A stretch of DNA of 64,000 bases from CAWFSE01 sp963697565 (GCA_963697565.1 CAVOOM010000006.1:62001-126000), one strand, 5' to 3'; shown: positions 11,720 through 21,049, numbered from the stretch's first letter. Numbers and translations are program-made. Notes: generated by a model from the letters alone, not told the origin.

Positions 11720-12652
11720 TCACCGGTGGCCGCCCGCCACCAGTCCGGGTCGGGGACGTACGGCGCCGCCGGCTGGCCCGATCGCGTCGGTGTCGATCCG
11801 GTAGACCAACCCCGCCCCCGGCTCGGCGCGCCGCCGGTCGTCGGACCAGCCCTCGGTCGCGGTGGTGACGTACAGCCGGTTGAGGCCCCGCCCCGCGAAC
11901 GCGCAGCAGGTGGTCTGCTCGGCCGGGACGGCGAACTCTGCCTTGAGGCCGCCTTCGGGCGAGTAGCGCTGGACCCGGCCTCCCCCGTAGACCGCCACCC
12001 AGAGGTCGCCGCCGGCGTCCACCGTCAACCCGTCCGGCGAGCCGACGTCCGCAGGCACGGTGACCAGGATCCGTGCGTTGGAGATCGCCCCCCGGTCGGC
12101 GTCGAAGGTGAAGGCGTGGATGACGCGCGGCCCGCTGTCGACGAGGTACATCGTGGAGCCGTCCAGGCTCCAGCCCACGCCGTTGGGGATCGTGAGGCCG
12201 TCGAGCACCTGCTCGGCGCGTCCGGAGCCGTCGAGCCGGTAGAGCGCGCCGCCTCCGGCGTGGTGGTCGTCGGCCAGCGCGCCGGCCCAGAGCCGGCCCC
12301 GCGGATCGCAGGCGGCGTCGTTCATCCGGGTGCCCTCCGGTGACACCTCGGCGATCACCCGGTGGCCGCCGTCGGGCGCCAGGTGGGTGAAGCCCCGGTT
12401 GGCGGCCAGCAGCCAGCCGTCGTCGCCCGCGATGGGGGCGATCGCGCCGACGGTGCCGGGCAGCCGGTAGTCGCGTACGGGCTGCAGCGCGCCGTCGTCG
12501 GCGACCCGGTCGCGGTAGACCCGGCCGGCCGCGATGTCGACCCGCAGCAGTTCGCCGCGCCGCGCGTCCCAGCGGGCGCCCTCGCCGAGCACGTTCTGCT
12601 CGGTCGTGCAGGCCACGGCGAGTCCCGTGCCCCGAGCGCCGCCGTCGGTCAT
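11720..12652 (-). CDS. SMP-30/gluconolactonase-family lactonase
   Basis: A 310-residue six-bladed propeller lactonase. Recognisable parts: EQNVLGEGARWDARRGELLRVDI at the start with the metal-binding Glu, RMNDAACDPRGRLWAGALA (metal Asn and substrate site), GLTIPNGVGWSLDG and DGLTVDAGGDLWVAVYGGGRV (metal Asp). The ATG at 12652 lies 2 bases after the stop of the glucose dehydrogenase gene, so the two probably turn glucose into gluconolactone and then gluconate. The C-terminus may be misread: another frame after about 11770 gives VPDPDWWRAATGE, a common family ending, and would run to about 11659. Confidence 0.88.
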   Translation of the reverse strand: MTDGGARGTGLAVACTTEQNVLGEGARWDARRGELLRVDIAAGRVYRDRVADDGALQPVRDYRLPGTVGAIAPIAGDDGWLLAANRGFTHLAPDGGHRVIAEVSPEGTRMNDAACDPRGRLWAGALADDHHAGGGALYRLDGSGRAEQVLDGLTIPNGVGWSLDGSTMYLVDSGPRVIHAFTFDADRGAISNARILVTVPADVGSPDGLTVDAGGDLWVAVYGGGRVQRYSPEGGLKAEFAVPAEQTTCCAFAGRGLNRLYVTTATEGWSDDRRRAEPGAGLVYRIDTDAIGPAGGAVRPRPGLVAGGHR

Positions 12653-12654
12653 CG

Positions 12655-13698
12655 TCAGCCGCCAAACTCCACGACGACCTTGATGTCGTCCGGGCCGCGC
12701 CGCAGCGCCTCGGCGATGTCCTCCGGCGGCACCCGGCGCGAGATCAGCCGGCCCAACCACGCCGGGTCGGCCGCCGCGAGGGCCTCGGCCGCGCGGTAGA
12801 AGTGCCGGCGGTTGGCGTTGACCGAGCCGACGATCACGTTGTTCTGCAACACCATCTCGGTGGCCATGTCGGCCGCCGGCAGTCCGTTGGTCCGGCCGCC
12901 GCTGCCGACCCCGGTGAGGCACAGCACGCCGCCGGCGCCGACCTGGTGGATCGAGTCGACGATCACCTGCCCCACGCCGGTGCACTCGATGATGACGTCC
13001 GGCTCGAAGCCCACCTCCGCGATCGGGCCGGCGTGGTAGGTGGCGCCGAGGTCCTGGACGAGCTGCGGCTTGGCGCCCTCGGTGACCCGGTCGAGGACGT
13101 GCACCTCCAGCCCGTGCTGGACGCCGATCAGCGCCGCGAGCAGCCCGATCGGGCCGGCGCCGGTGACCAGCACCCGCCGTGGCTGCCAGAAGGCCCGGGC
13201 CCGCATCGCCGCGACCTGCTCCCAGGCCTTGGTGACGACCGTGGTGGGCTCCAGCAGCACGCCGAGCAGGCCGAGCGAGGGGTCCACCTTGGTGTAGAAC
13301 CCCGGCTCGATCCGCCAGCGCTCGGACATGAAGCCGTCGATCTGCTTGATGCCGCGCTCGGTGTACTGCCCGTTGCGGCACATGTCCCACTCGCCCACCG
13401 CGCAGTTGGGGCAGGGCTCTGGGTCGGGGCGCCGGACGATCCCGACGACCAGGTCGCCCGGCTGCAGCCCGCTGCCCCCGGGTTCGACGACCCGACCCAG
13501 CGACTCGTGGCCGAGGACCAGTCGCTCGCGGCCCGGCGGCGCCCAGCCGTACGCGCCGGAGGCGATCTCGACGTCGGTGCCGCAGATGCCCACGGCCACC
13601 GCCTCGACCAGGATCGACCCGGAGCGCTCGTCGGGCTCGGGGACCTCCTCGTACCGGGCGGAGTCGGCGACGCCTGGCTGGACGGTGACGGCCTTCAC
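12655..13698 (-). CDS. Glucose 1-dehydrogenase-type medium-chain dehydrogenase
   Basis: A 347-residue zinc-dependent MDR enzyme of the glucose dehydrogenase group. Seen: AVGICGTDVEIASG (catalytic-zinc Cys), LVLGHESLGRVVEPG, a Cys cluster CPNCAVGEWDMCRNG for structural zinc, EPTTVVTKAWEQ, and the Rossmann site VLVTGAGPIGLLAALIG. The GTG start at 13698 (MKAVTVQPG) is preceded by AAGGAGGAG. The context with a lactonase immediately downstream supports a sugar-oxidising role (non-phosphorylative glucose oxidation). The exact sugar is inferred. Confidence 0.87.
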   Translation of the reverse strand: MKAVTVQPGVADSARYEEVPEPDERSGSILVEAVAVGICGTDVEIASGAYGWAPPGRERLVLGHESLGRVVEPGGSGLQPGDLVVGIVRRPDPEPCPNCAVGEWDMCRNGQYTERGIKQIDGFMSERWRIEPGFYTKVDPSLGLLGVLLEPTTVVTKAWEQVAAMRARAFWQPRRVLVTGAGPIGLLAALIGVQHGLEVHVLDRVTEGAKPQLVQDLGATYHAGPIAEVGFEPDVIIECTGVGQVIVDSIHQVGAGGVLCLTGVGSGGRTNGLPAADMATEMVLQNNVIVGSVNANRRHFYRAAEALAAADPAWLGRLISRRVPPEDIAEALRRGPDDIKVVVEFGG

Positions 13699-13850
13699 GC
13701 TGCTCCTCCTTGGCCCCGCGGCCCCGGGGCCGGGGACGCAGAGCCAAGGATGCCGCGCGAACGCATCCGGCAAGGGTGGTTCTTCTCAGCGGCTCCGTGC
13801 CGCCGAGTCAGCAGCCGTGGCCAGAGGCCTCTCCGCCACCTGCCGCCGGG

Positions 13851-14480
13851 TCAGACCCGGCTGCCGCCTACCGGGGTGGACGCCCCTGCGGGCAACTGCG
13901 GCTCGGTCGGCGGCGTTATCGCCAGCGACGGCTTGCCGAGGCGGCCGAGCAGTGCGGCGAGCAGGAACAGCAGCCCGATGCCGAACACCGGCACGCAGGA
14001 GATCGTCGAAGACGTCGTCAGCGAGTTGACGAGGCCACGCCAGGGCTCGTCGCTGACGCCCACCACGAACGCCACGTACGGGATCACCGCGGAGCACACG
14101 AGCATCAGCCCTGCGGTCGCGGGGCGGCGCAGGCCGAGCACGGCCAGGGGCAGGCCCAGCGCGAACGCCGAGATGCCCAGGACCGGGCCGGACCCGTTCA
14201 TGAGGTCACGCCACCAGTCGGTGTCCACGGCGTACCAGGTGCACATCCCCGCGAGCAGGACCAGCGCGCCGCCGAGGACCCAGACGGCCGCGGACGGCCA
14301 CTTGTAGGCCACGAAGGTCACGGCCAGCAGGGGGGCCAGCCACAGCAAGACCAACCCGAGGGCCTGCCAGCCACCGGGATCATCGAAGGCGTAGCCGGCG
14401 ATGAACAGCGACCCGAGCGTCACGAACGAGGCCATCAATCCGAAGGCCACGTACTTCAGCACTTGTGCGGACCGCATCAT
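13851..14480 (-). CDS. Multi-pass membrane protein, function unknown
   Basis: 209 residues with about six hydrophobic segments (for example LMASFVTLGSLFIAGYAF, GLVLLWLAPLLAVTFVAY, AVWVLGGALVLLAGMCTWY, FGIGLLFLLAALLG) and a Pro-rich cytoplasmic tail ending TPVGGSRV. ATG at 14480 is picked because AGGAGG lies 8 bases upstream; a GTG at 14489 is in frame but overlaps that site. No family signature recognised. It stands alone on this strand. Confidence 0.7.
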   Translation of the reverse strand: MMRSAQVLKYVAFGLMASFVTLGSLFIAGYAFDDPGGWQALGLVLLWLAPLLAVTFVAYKWPSAAVWVLGGALVLLAGMCTWYAVDTDWWRDLMNGSGPVLGISAFALGLPLAVLGLRRPATAGLMLVCSAVIPYVAFVVGVSDEPWRGLVNSLTTSSTISCVPVFGIGLLFLLAALLGRLGKPSLAITPPTEPQLPAGASTPVGGSRV

Positions 14481-14687
14481 GATCTCCACCTCCTCTTCCC
14501 ACCTTCAGCGTCCTGCTGCGAGCGCCTCGCGGGTAGAGGACTTCTGCCCTCCGCGGTCCAGGGCAGCCTGCTCCCGTTCCGCGGCTGTTGCTGGCAGGAT
14601 GGTCGAGTGAAGGGACTCCAGCCCGCGGAAGGCGGCCGTCGGCTCCTCAAACCGAAAGCGGCCAACCCGTAGACCCGAGGAGACGCC

Positions 14688-15083
14688 ATGTTCGACGACA
14701 ACGGATCGTTCCTGCTCGCCCTGCTCGAGTTCACCCTCTTCTTCGCCTACCTGATGTGCCTGTTCTGGGTGTTCGCGGACATCTTCCGCAGCAAGGACCT
14801 CGGCGGGGGCGGCAAGACGGTGTGGGTCCTGTTCGTGATCATCCTGCCGCTGTTGGGGATGCTGGTGTACCTGATCGCGCGCGGCGGCGGCATGCAGGAG
14901 CGCGCGCTCGAGCAGCAGAAGGACCTCCAGGAGCAGCAGGCGGCCTACGTCCGGTCCGTGGTGGCGAGCCAGGGCGGTGGCGCGCCAGCCGAGCAGATCG
15001 CGATGGCGAAGAAGCTGCTCGACGAGGGAACCATCACCCAGGCCGAGTTCGACCACATGAAGTCCAAGGCGCTCGCCGGCTGA
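14688..15083 (+). CDS. PLDc_N / SHOCT-domain membrane protein
   Basis: 131 residues. Two N-terminal helices flank the PLD-N-type pattern FWVFADIFRSKDLGGGGKTVWVLFVIILPLLGMLVYLIARG. The C-terminus is a SHOCT motif (EQIAMAKKLLDEGTITQAEFDHMKSKAL), a short helical oligomerisation module. GAGGAG precedes the ATG. Such proteins are frequent in actinobacteria as single genes; no enzymatic role is suggested. Confidence 0.85.
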   Translation: MFDDNGSFLLALLEFTLFFAYLMCLFWVFADIFRSKDLGGGGKTVWVLFVIILPLLGMLVYLIARGGGMQERALEQQKDLQEQQAAYVRSVVASQGGGAPAEQIAMAKKLLDEGTITQAEFDHMKSKALAG

Positions 15084-15174
15084 CCCGAGCCCCAGGGGTT
15101 GTCACCGCACCATCGCTGTGGCCCAATAGACGCATCGTGGCGCAGCCCAGCCTCTGCCGATTCGGAGTGAGGCC

Positions 15175-16128
15175 ATGGACGACGGACCGGGCGTACGAGC
15201 AGCGACGCCAGAGTTGGTCCTGCTCGCCAGCCCGCGCGGATGGTGCGCCGGGGTCGAGCGCGCGATCAAGATGGTCGACCAGGAGATCCCTGGCCAACGC
15301 CCCGTCTATATGCGTCACGCGATCGTGCACAACGACGGCGTGGTGCGTGGACTCGCCGACCGCGGGGTCAGGACCGTCGAGGAGATCGACGAGATCCCCG
15401 CCGGCGCCACGGTCGTGCTTTCCGCCCATGGTTCGGCGCCGCACGTTCGGCCTGAGGCCGAGCAGCGCGGGCTTTCAGTGGTGGATGCGACCTGCCCGCT
15501 GGTGTCCAAGGTGCACGCCGAGGTGCGGCGGTTCGCCGCCGCCGGGTACACGGTCGCCGTGGTCGGGCATGCCGGGCACGTGGAGGTTGTCGCCACGATG
15601 GGAGAGGCTCCCGAGTCCACCGTGCTTGTCGAGACCGTCGGGGACGTCGGACGGCTCGCCCCAGCAGATCCCCTCCGGGTGGCGTGGGTGTGTCAGACCA
15701 CCCTGTCCGTGACCGACGCCGCGGAGGTTGTACAAGCCCTGCGCTCGCGCTTCCCCGACGCGATCGGGCCACGCACGGAGGACATCTGCTACGCGACGAC
15801 CAACCGGCAGGACGCCGTGGTCGCGCTGGCCCGGCGCAGCGACTTGGTCCTGGTCATCGGGTCGGGGACGTCGTCGAACTCGCGACGCCTCGTGGAGAGG
15901 GCCCGCGAGCAGGGCTGCCGCGCGGAACTAGTCGAGGACCACGGAGCGGTGCGGGACGACTGGCTGCAGGGGGTCCGGACGGTCGGGCTCACGTCGGGCG
16001 CGAGCGCCCCCGAGCACCTCGTCACAGCAGCGCTCGCGTGGTTCCGTGAGCATTGGGGAGCGCGCGTCGAGGAGGTCGAGGTCACGACGGAAGACGTGAC
16101 CTTCGCGGTGCCGCCGCCTCGGGGGTGA
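15175..16128 (+). CDS. ispH: 4-hydroxy-3-methylbut-2-enyl diphosphate reductase
   Basis: IspH (LytB) makes IPP and DMAPP from HMBPP with an oxygen-sensitive iron-sulfur cluster, the last step of the MEP isoprenoid pathway. All three cluster cysteines are visible: PRGWCAGVERAI (about residue 23), VVDATCPLVSKVH (about 106) and EDICYATTNRQ (about 204); SGTSSNSRRLVE and GASAPEHLV are also present. At 317 residues it is full length. The motif is GWCAGV where GFCAGV is usual. It faces the end of the uncharacterised seven-gene operon (40-base gap, convergent), and a prenyl synthase lies 7 kb on, so it may be a dedicated extra copy feeding that locus. That is inference. Confidence 0.95.
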   Translation: MDDGPGVRAATPELVLLASPRGWCAGVERAIKMVDQEIPGQRPVYMRHAIVHNDGVVRGLADRGVRTVEEIDEIPAGATVVLSAHGSAPHVRPEAEQRGLSVVDATCPLVSKVHAEVRRFAAAGYTVAVVGHAGHVEVVATMGEAPESTVLVETVGDVGRLAPADPLRVAWVCQTTLSVTDAAEVVQALRSRFPDAIGPRTEDICYATTNRQDAVVALARRSDLVLVIGSGTSSNSRRLVERAREQGCRAELVEDHGAVRDDWLQGVRTVGLTSGASAPEHLVTAALAWFREHWGARVEEVEVTTEDVTFAVPPPRG

Positions 16129-16168
16129 GACGTCGCCGTCGCCGTCTGTGCGGGTCTCAGGGCGGGTC

Positions 16169-16813
16169 TCAGGCCACGACGTCGAAGACGATCACCGTCG
16201 AGAACCAGCCGTCCCCGCCGTCCACGGTGACGCGATAGCACCCGGGGTCTGTTTCCTCCGTCGTCGCGACCCGCACCGTGAGCTTCTCGAAGTCCCGCGG
16301 GCCGATGACCAAAGTCGGCGGAGAGAACGTCACCGCCCCCAGGTCGATGCCGGGCCCGGCGGGCTCCTCACCAGGCTGCAGGTCGAGCCGGTCCACCGCC
16401 GCGGCAACGAACGGCACCTCATGGGTGGGCGCGGGCCCGGTGTTCTCCACCAGGAGGGGGACCCGCAAGGTGGAGCCCGCCGTGACGCGCGGCCCGGCGG
16501 GGCCTGCGTCGGCGGGCTTGCTGCGCCGTCCCACGGGCACCGTCCCCACACCCGCGCGGGCCCCGTCCACGACGAGCCCGAGCAGGTTGCCGGCGGCCGT
16601 GGTCCCGAAACGGACGATGTCCTGCAGCGGGCGATCCCCGGCCTCTGGCAGCTCCTGCGATGTGGTCGCCTGAGCGACCGTTCGGGCCATGGCCGCCCCG
16701 ACGCCGAGCGCCGCGCTGACGACCTCGGCAAGGCGCGGAACCAGGTCGTCATCAACCGCGCGCGCGGTGTCATCGACCCCTTGGTCCGACCCGGCTTTGG
16801 CCGACTCAGGCAC
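16169..16813 (-). CDS. Uncharacterised operon protein with C-terminal beta-sandwich (gene 7)
   Basis: About 214 residues, not recognised. The first 90 residues are helical and Ala-rich (ARAVDDDLVPRLAEVVSAAL; QDIVRFGTTAAGNLLGLVVDG). The C-terminal half looks like an Ig/CARDB-type beta-sandwich: PRVTAGSTLRVPLLVENTG, then LTVRVATTEETDPGCYRVTV and a final STVIVFDVVA. The GTG at 16813 overlaps the upstream stop by 8 bases (GTGCCTGA), so it is translationally coupled and last in the operon. No signal peptide is seen, so it is probably cytoplasmic or handed over by the operon partners. Confidence 0.72.
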   Translation of the reverse strand: MPESAKAGSDQGVDDTARAVDDDLVPRLAEVVSAALGVGAAMARTVAQATTSQELPEAGDRPLQDIVRFGTTAAGNLLGLVVDGARAGVGTVPVGRRSKPADAGPAGPRVTAGSTLRVPLLVENTGPAPTHEVPFVAAAVDRLDLQPGEEPAGPGIDLGAVTFSPPTLVIGPRDFEKLTVRVATTEETDPGCYRVTVDGGDGWFSTVIVFDVVA

Positions 16814-17249
16814 CGAGTGCCTCCGCGTCGGCGGCCGTTGAGGCCACCGCCTTCTCCTCCGAGGCGAGCCGCGGGCGCGGCTGGTCGGCGAACTGCTCGA
16901 CGAATCGCACGGCCTGCACCGCCGCGACGCCGCCGACGTCCGCCACGAGGTCGACGACCCGGTGCGCGTCATCTCGGAACTGGCGGTTGAGGCGGCCCGA
17001 CCGGGCCCGCTTGAGCACCTCCGGCGACAGCGACTCGTCCCGCAGCCGCTCGGAAAGCGAGATGGCCATCGCCAACTCGCGCTCGAGGACCTCGCCTCCG
17101 TCGATCACCAGGTCCCGGCTGCTGCGGGTGAGCACGCGCAGCGAGCGGGTGACGTCCTCAAGCCCGGCGGCGGGCCGCGCGGCCTGCCTGCGCTCGGTCG
17201 TCGGGGCCGCGGGTGCGGCCGGTTGCTTCCTGCGGGGCTGGGGGCTCAT
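16806..17249 (-). CDS. Uncharacterised helical operon protein (gene 6)
   Basis: 147 residues, not recognised. It has a basic Pro/Ala-rich start (SPQPRRKQPAAPAAPTTERR), then charged helices: GLEDVTRSLRVLTRSSRDLV, GGEVLERELAMAISLSERL, and RQFRDDAHRVVDLVADVGGV. No membrane segment. Its ATG at 17249 overlaps the stop of the preceding gene by 4 bases (ATGA), and its own stop lies inside the start of the next gene. The helix-rich region shares a general pattern with the N-terminal half of the next protein, so the two may pair. Confidence 0.7.
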   Translation of the reverse strand: MSPQPRRKQPAAPAAPTTERRQAARPAAGLEDVTRSLRVLTRSSRDLVIDGGEVLERELAMAISLSERLRDESLSPEVLKRARSGRLNRQFRDDAHRVVDLVADVGGVAAVQAVRFVEQFADQPRPRLASEEKAVASTAADAEALGA

Positions 17250-17797
17250 GGGTGCGTCCTTCCCGTGCTGGGGGGCGGGCATTCGTCGTCGCAGGGTTGC
17301 GGGGTGGCCACCGTGGCTCCGGTGAGGCGGACCCCGATGACCCTGCTGTCGCCGAGCGTGATCTCCATGACGTAGTCCGAAGCCACGTGCCACGGGTTGC
17401 AGAACCGAAGCTCGAGCGGGGTTCGCATTTGCAGCGCGTGGTGGATGGGAGTCGCCAGCGCCGTGTCGACGTGCAGCGTGTGGTCGACCGGGTCGACGGC
17501 CAGCGTCTGGTGGTGGTCGTTGGCGAACTCGTGCTGCATGCGCACGACGACCGGGGCCTCCGCGTCACCGGTCAGCGCCACGCGGCCGCTCACGTCGACC
17601 TGGACCTGGAAGGGCTCCTCGTCCCAGCAGACCATGTGGACGAGCGGCCGCCCGGGCGCAGACCCGTGCAGCACCCCCCCGGTCACGTCGTGGCGAAGGG
17701 CGGGCCGGTCATCGGCGCCGTGCAACGCGACAGCCCCGTGATCGAGGGCAAGGCGGTCGCCTGCCTCCTGGAGGAGGGTCACCCGGTCGTCAGCCAT
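17246..17797 (-). CDS. Uncharacterised beta-rich operon protein (gene 5)
   Basis: 183 residues, not recognised. Alternating hydrophobic strands dominate (PFQVQVDVSGRVALTGDAEAPVVVRMQHEF; LHVDTALATPIHHALQMRTPLELRF; DYVMEITLGDSRVIGVRLTGATV). Many His residues occur through the middle (HHQT, HHAL). No signal peptide or membrane helix. It starts 15 bases after the 478-residue gene and overlaps the next gene by 4 bases. Confidence 0.7.
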   Translation of the reverse strand: MADDRVTLLQEAGDRLALDHGAVALHGADDRPALRHDVTGGVLHGSAPGRPLVHMVCWDEEPFQVQVDVSGRVALTGDAEAPVVVRMQHEFANDHHQTLAVDPVDHTLHVDTALATPIHHALQMRTPLELRFCNPWHVASDYVMEITLGDSRVIGVRLTGATVATPQPCDDECPPPSTGRTHP

Positions 17798-17812
17798 CTG
17801 TCACCCCTAGCC

Positions 17813-19249
17813 TCAGCGAATCCGGTAGACGTCGAGGTCGAATTCAGTGTCACAGGTGTAGGCGGGGATTTCCACCGTCACCAACGCGTCCCCGTCGACA
17901 CAGGCGTACCCAGCCCGGGTGCCGTCGTCCGCCGTGGCGTAGAGGCAGATCTCGTCGCCGCCGACCCGCAGCGTCGCGTCCGGCGGCGCCGTCAGCTGGA
18001 ACCGGTAGACGCCGTGGTTGAAGCAGCCGAGCCCGATCCACTGCGCCGGGTAGGGGATCCGCAGGTCGCGCAGGGTCTGCGTCTTCAGGCTGCTGGACGG
18101 CAGGCCGGGGACGCACTCCGCCTCGGGTCCGCGATCGAGCATCTCGCGGTCGATCCGGATCCACACCGGCCGGCTGGCCGAGGCGAGCGGCGCCAGCAAC
18201 TCCGCAGCCAGGAGCAGAGCCCGGGTCGGCGACCCCTCTGCCGCGCCCCCTTCGGAGCCCTCGACGTACGAGCCGTACCGCTTGGCCAGCTCGGCCGCGT
18301 ACGAGGCGTCGCGGAAGACCACCGCGCCGCCCTGTTCGTCCTCGTTCTCCTTCTTCTTCCGGCTGGGCTTCTCCGCCGGCTTGTCCTGCTTGGGGTCGCG
18401 GCCCTTGATCGGGAGATAGGCCAGGCGCATGCGCAGGTTGTCCCGCAGCCCGGCCTCGACCAACTGGTAGGTCAGCGAGCCCTTCGCGACGTACAGCTCA
18501 AGCTCGACCGGAGTGAACGGACCCGGGTCGAGGGTGCCGCCGGGGCCGGTGAACTCCGGGGCGGTGGTGACCCGGGTAGCGGCCAACGCGGCCGCCGCCA
18601 GCCCCCCGCCCGAGGGCAAGATCAGGCCGAGGGACTCCACGAAGGCCGACACCGAGACCCGCTGATCCCGGTCGCCCGCGAAAGCGTCGCCCGCGGCCAC
18701 CGCCAGGATGTCGACGCCCGCGGCGTCATTCGGGCGGTTCACGAGGAACCGGCAGAGCGTGCCGCGGGCGTGGGCGTCGGTGATCACCTCGAGCTGGGCC
18801 TTCGCGACCAGCCGCTCCGGCGCCTGCAGGTCGAGGCGCAGCGCCACCACCGAGCCATCGAGCCCGAGCACGAACACCTGGGCGTCGTCATGCGCCTCCG
18901 CGGCGCCCTGGAGGGCATTGCGCGACTGCACGACCACCTGCAGGACGAGCCCGCTCACCTGCTCGACGGTGATGGGCGGGTCGAGCGCGTCCCGGCTGAT
19001 CCGGGCCACGCGCTCGATCTCGCGGCCGAACTCCCCCGCGACGTGCTCAATCTCGACCGGCTCGGCGCGGTTCATCGCGTCGCGCAGGACCGCGACCTTG
19101 GTGAGCCGTTCGTTGAACCGCTCCGGGTCGCCGTCGATGTCGCTGACGACGTACGTCGAGCGCGAGGCGTCACCCTCGACGACGCCGACCTTGACGAGCC
19201 CGCCACGGCCGACCTCGATCCGCTCCACGAAGCCACGTGTGGTTGCCAT
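17813..19249 (-). CDS. Uncharacterised 478-residue operon protein (gene 4)
   Basis: Not recognised. Residues about 1-70 form a small beta-barrel-like unit (TTRGFVERIEVGRGGLVKVGVV; then DIDGDPERFNERLTKVAVLRDAM). Residues 75-170 are strand-rich (GLVLQVVVQSRNALQGAAEA; VFVLGLDGSVVALRLDL). A charged Lys/Glu linker lies near residue 305 (KPSRKKKENEDEQ). The C-terminus is again strand-rich (GVYRFQLTAPPDATLRVGG; VTVEIPAYTCDTEFDLDVYRI). ATG at 19249 has AAGGAAGG upstream and follows the 591-residue gene by 24 bases. No signal sequence or transmembrane segment. Confidence 0.72.
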   Translation of the reverse strand: MATTRGFVERIEVGRGGLVKVGVVEGDASRSTYVVSDIDGDPERFNERLTKVAVLRDAMNRAEPVEIEHVAGEFGREIERVARISRDALDPPITVEQVSGLVLQVVVQSRNALQGAAEAHDDAQVFVLGLDGSVVALRLDLQAPERLVAKAQLEVITDAHARGTLCRFLVNRPNDAAGVDILAVAAGDAFAGDRDQRVSVSAFVESLGLILPSGGGLAAAALAATRVTTAPEFTGPGGTLDPGPFTPVELELYVAKGSLTYQLVEAGLRDNLRMRLAYLPIKGRDPKQDKPAEKPSRKKKENEDEQGGAVVFRDASYAAELAKRYGSYVEGSEGGAAEGSPTRALLLAAELLAPLASASRPVWIRIDREMLDRGPEAECVPGLPSSSLKTQTLRDLRIPYPAQWIGLGCFNHGVYRFQLTAPPDATLRVGGDEICLYATADDGTRAGYACVDGDALVTVEIPAYTCDTEFDLDVYRIR

Positions 19250-19273
19250 GTCGCACCTTCCTTAGCGTGGCCC

Positions 19274-21049
19274 TCAGGGCCGATCTGGCCGGGGAGAGCA
19301 TCCGGGGTCGTGGAGGTCGTCGAAGCTGCGCCCGTCGCGGCGGATCGACAGATCGCCGGGCAGGACGAAGCCCTGGTCGGAGATCGCGATGCCGTCCAGG
19401 CAGCACTCGATCTGGGCGATCCCGATGACCACCTTGGGCAGCGGGTCGAGCAACTGCGTCTCGGCCTCGGCGGTCTGCTGCGCGAGCTGGCCGCCGATCT
19501 CGTCGATGAGGCTCTCGACGACCGCGAGGACGATCCACCCGACGACCGGGATGAGGATGTCCAGGAGCACGTCGCAGCAGCTCTGGCCGACGTCGAACTC
19601 GCCGGCACGCGGCTGCAGCACCAGACGGCAGGAGCCGTCAGGGTCGTCGACCCGGGTCGCGTCGACGAACACCGGGCCGCTGAACGAGACGTCCGGGTCC
19701 GGCCAGCAGTCGATGTGCACCTCGGCCGTCCCCGTCAGCCACAGGTGCCCGGGAGAGTGGCCGTGGTCGCCGGAGTCCTCCGGCTCGGCGTGGCAGGTGT
19801 AGAGCGTCGCCTCGCCGGCCTCCACCTGCAGGAGGTGTCCGTCTGAGGTGTTCACGCCCGGGAACCTCGCGGCGATGACGGCGTCGCTGCGCTCGATGAC
19901 GAACTGGCGCGAGACGGCCAGCGCCACGTCGCGGCTGCCGCGGAAGTCATCCGGGGGGACGTCGTCGGCGGCCGTCCCCGAGCTTCGGGTGATCAAGACG
20001 GCCAGCGTGCCGGTGGCGGGGAGCAGGAATCCGACCGGGGTCGTGAGGACCACTCCGGGCTCGGTGGACCTGGGCGTCCACAGCCCGAAGCTCAGCGGCT
20101 GGACGTACGCCGCGATCTCCGAGGCGATCTGCTGGGTCGCCGCGGCCGGGGAGTACGCGGGCGCCGACAGCAGCCCGAAGCCGTTGACCGCGCTGACCGC
20201 GAGGGGGCGCAGTTGCGCGGTGACCTGCGCCTGGCCCGGCCCCGGGTCGTCGAGCTCGACGACCGTCTTCAGCGCGGCCGGCGCAGGCTCGGCCGCCATG
20301 TTGATGGTGATCGTCGTGTCGGTGCGGGTCACGAGGCGCCAGAAGCGGATCCGCCCGAACGAGATGTAGTGGTACGTCCCGAAACCGCTCGGGACGTCGA
20401 CGTGGATCGGGACCTCGACCTTGACGTACTCCGCTCCTCCGCTCGTCTGCAGAACCGCGGTGATGGGGGGATTCCCGGGCGCCGGCGGCGAGAGCGTGGG
20501 ATCGCGCGTTCCGTCGTAGAGCAGCAGCTCGGCGGTGCCCGCTGGCACAAGGGCGGTGTAGCGGTGCGGCAGCGCGCCGTACCTGGAGTGGATCGCGTTG
20601 GCGATCTGCCCGGCTCCGATCGACGGGAGTCCGGACAGGTCCTCCACGGTGACCTTGGCGGCGGTGACGTCATCGAAGACCACGCCGAGGACGGGCTCGC
20701 CTCCCGTGTCGTCCCATGACTCGAGGCGTCCGGGGACCTTCGCGGTGGCCGACATCGTGATGCGGCTCAGCGCTGGGTCCGGTGCGCTGGGGATCTCCAC
20801 CGTGATGTCGGCGGGGAGGCTGAACAGGATGTGCTTGTCGTCGAGGAACTCCAGGTCCGCCGGGCGGGTCTCGTCGTCGAGCACCGCGACCGTGACCGTC
20901 GCCGCGAGGCCGCCGCCGAGGTCCCTCGGGAACGGCCCGACGTTGTGCGGGAAGCACTGCGACTCGTTCTTGAACGCGAGGTGGAAGATCTCCCGCACGG
21001 CTGCGATGGACAGCTCGACGCAGAAAGTGAAGTTCGAGGTGTTGCTCAT
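19274..21049 (-). CDS. Uncharacterised 591-residue protein, possibly a lipid-binding (TULIP-like) fold (gene 3)
   Basis: Not recognised with confidence. It begins with an amphipathic helix (FCVELSIAAVREIFHLAF), followed by long alternating strands (AATVTVAVLDDETRP; DITVEIPS; SRITMSATAKVPGRL) and a second helix-strand half. Near residues 495-525 a hydrophobic helix occurs (DVLLDILIPVVGWIVLAVVES), then strands ending GIAISDQGFVLPGDLSI. A pairing of helix plus long twisted sheet in two halves resembles tubular lipid-binding proteins, but this is a guess from pattern. Cys pairs (SCCD, ECCLD) sit in the C-terminal part. ATG overlaps the previous stop by 4 bases (ATGA at 21046-21049). Confidence 0.7.
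   Translation of the reverse strand: MSNTSNFTFCVELSIAAVREIFHLAFKNESQCFPHNVGPFPRDLGGGLAATVTVAVLDDETRPADLEFLDDKHILFSLPADITVEIPSAPDPALSRITMSATAKVPGRLESWDDTGGEPVLGVVFDDVTAAKVTVEDLSGLPSIGAGQIANAIHSRYGALPHRYTALVPAGTAELLLYDGTRDPTLSPPAPGNPPITAVLQTSGGAEYVKVEVPIHVDVPSGFGTYHYISFGRIRFWRLVTRTDTTITINMAAEPAPAALKTVVELDDPGPGQAQVTAQLRPLAVSAVNGFGLLSAPAYSPAAATQQIASEIAAYVQPLSFGLWTPRSTEPGVVLTTPVGFLLPATGTLAVLITRSSGTAADDVPPDDFRGSRDVALAVSRQFVIERSDAVIAARFPGVNTSDGHLLQVEAGEATLYTCHAEPEDSGDHGHSPGHLWLTGTAEVHIDCWPDPDVSFSGPVFVDATRVDDPDGSCRLVLQPRAGEFDVGQSCCDVLLDILIPVVGWIVLAVVESLIDEIGGQLAQQTAEAETQLLDPLPKVVIGIAQIECCLDGIAISDQGFVLPGDLSIRRDGRSFDDLHDPGCSPRPDRP

Noticed and set aside
17213..19846. An 877-codon open frame on the plus strand opposite the unknown operon
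   Set aside because: It lies antisense to genes 3-6 of the operon, has no ribosome site and shows Arg/Gly/Val-rich shadow composition typical of GC-rich antisense frames.
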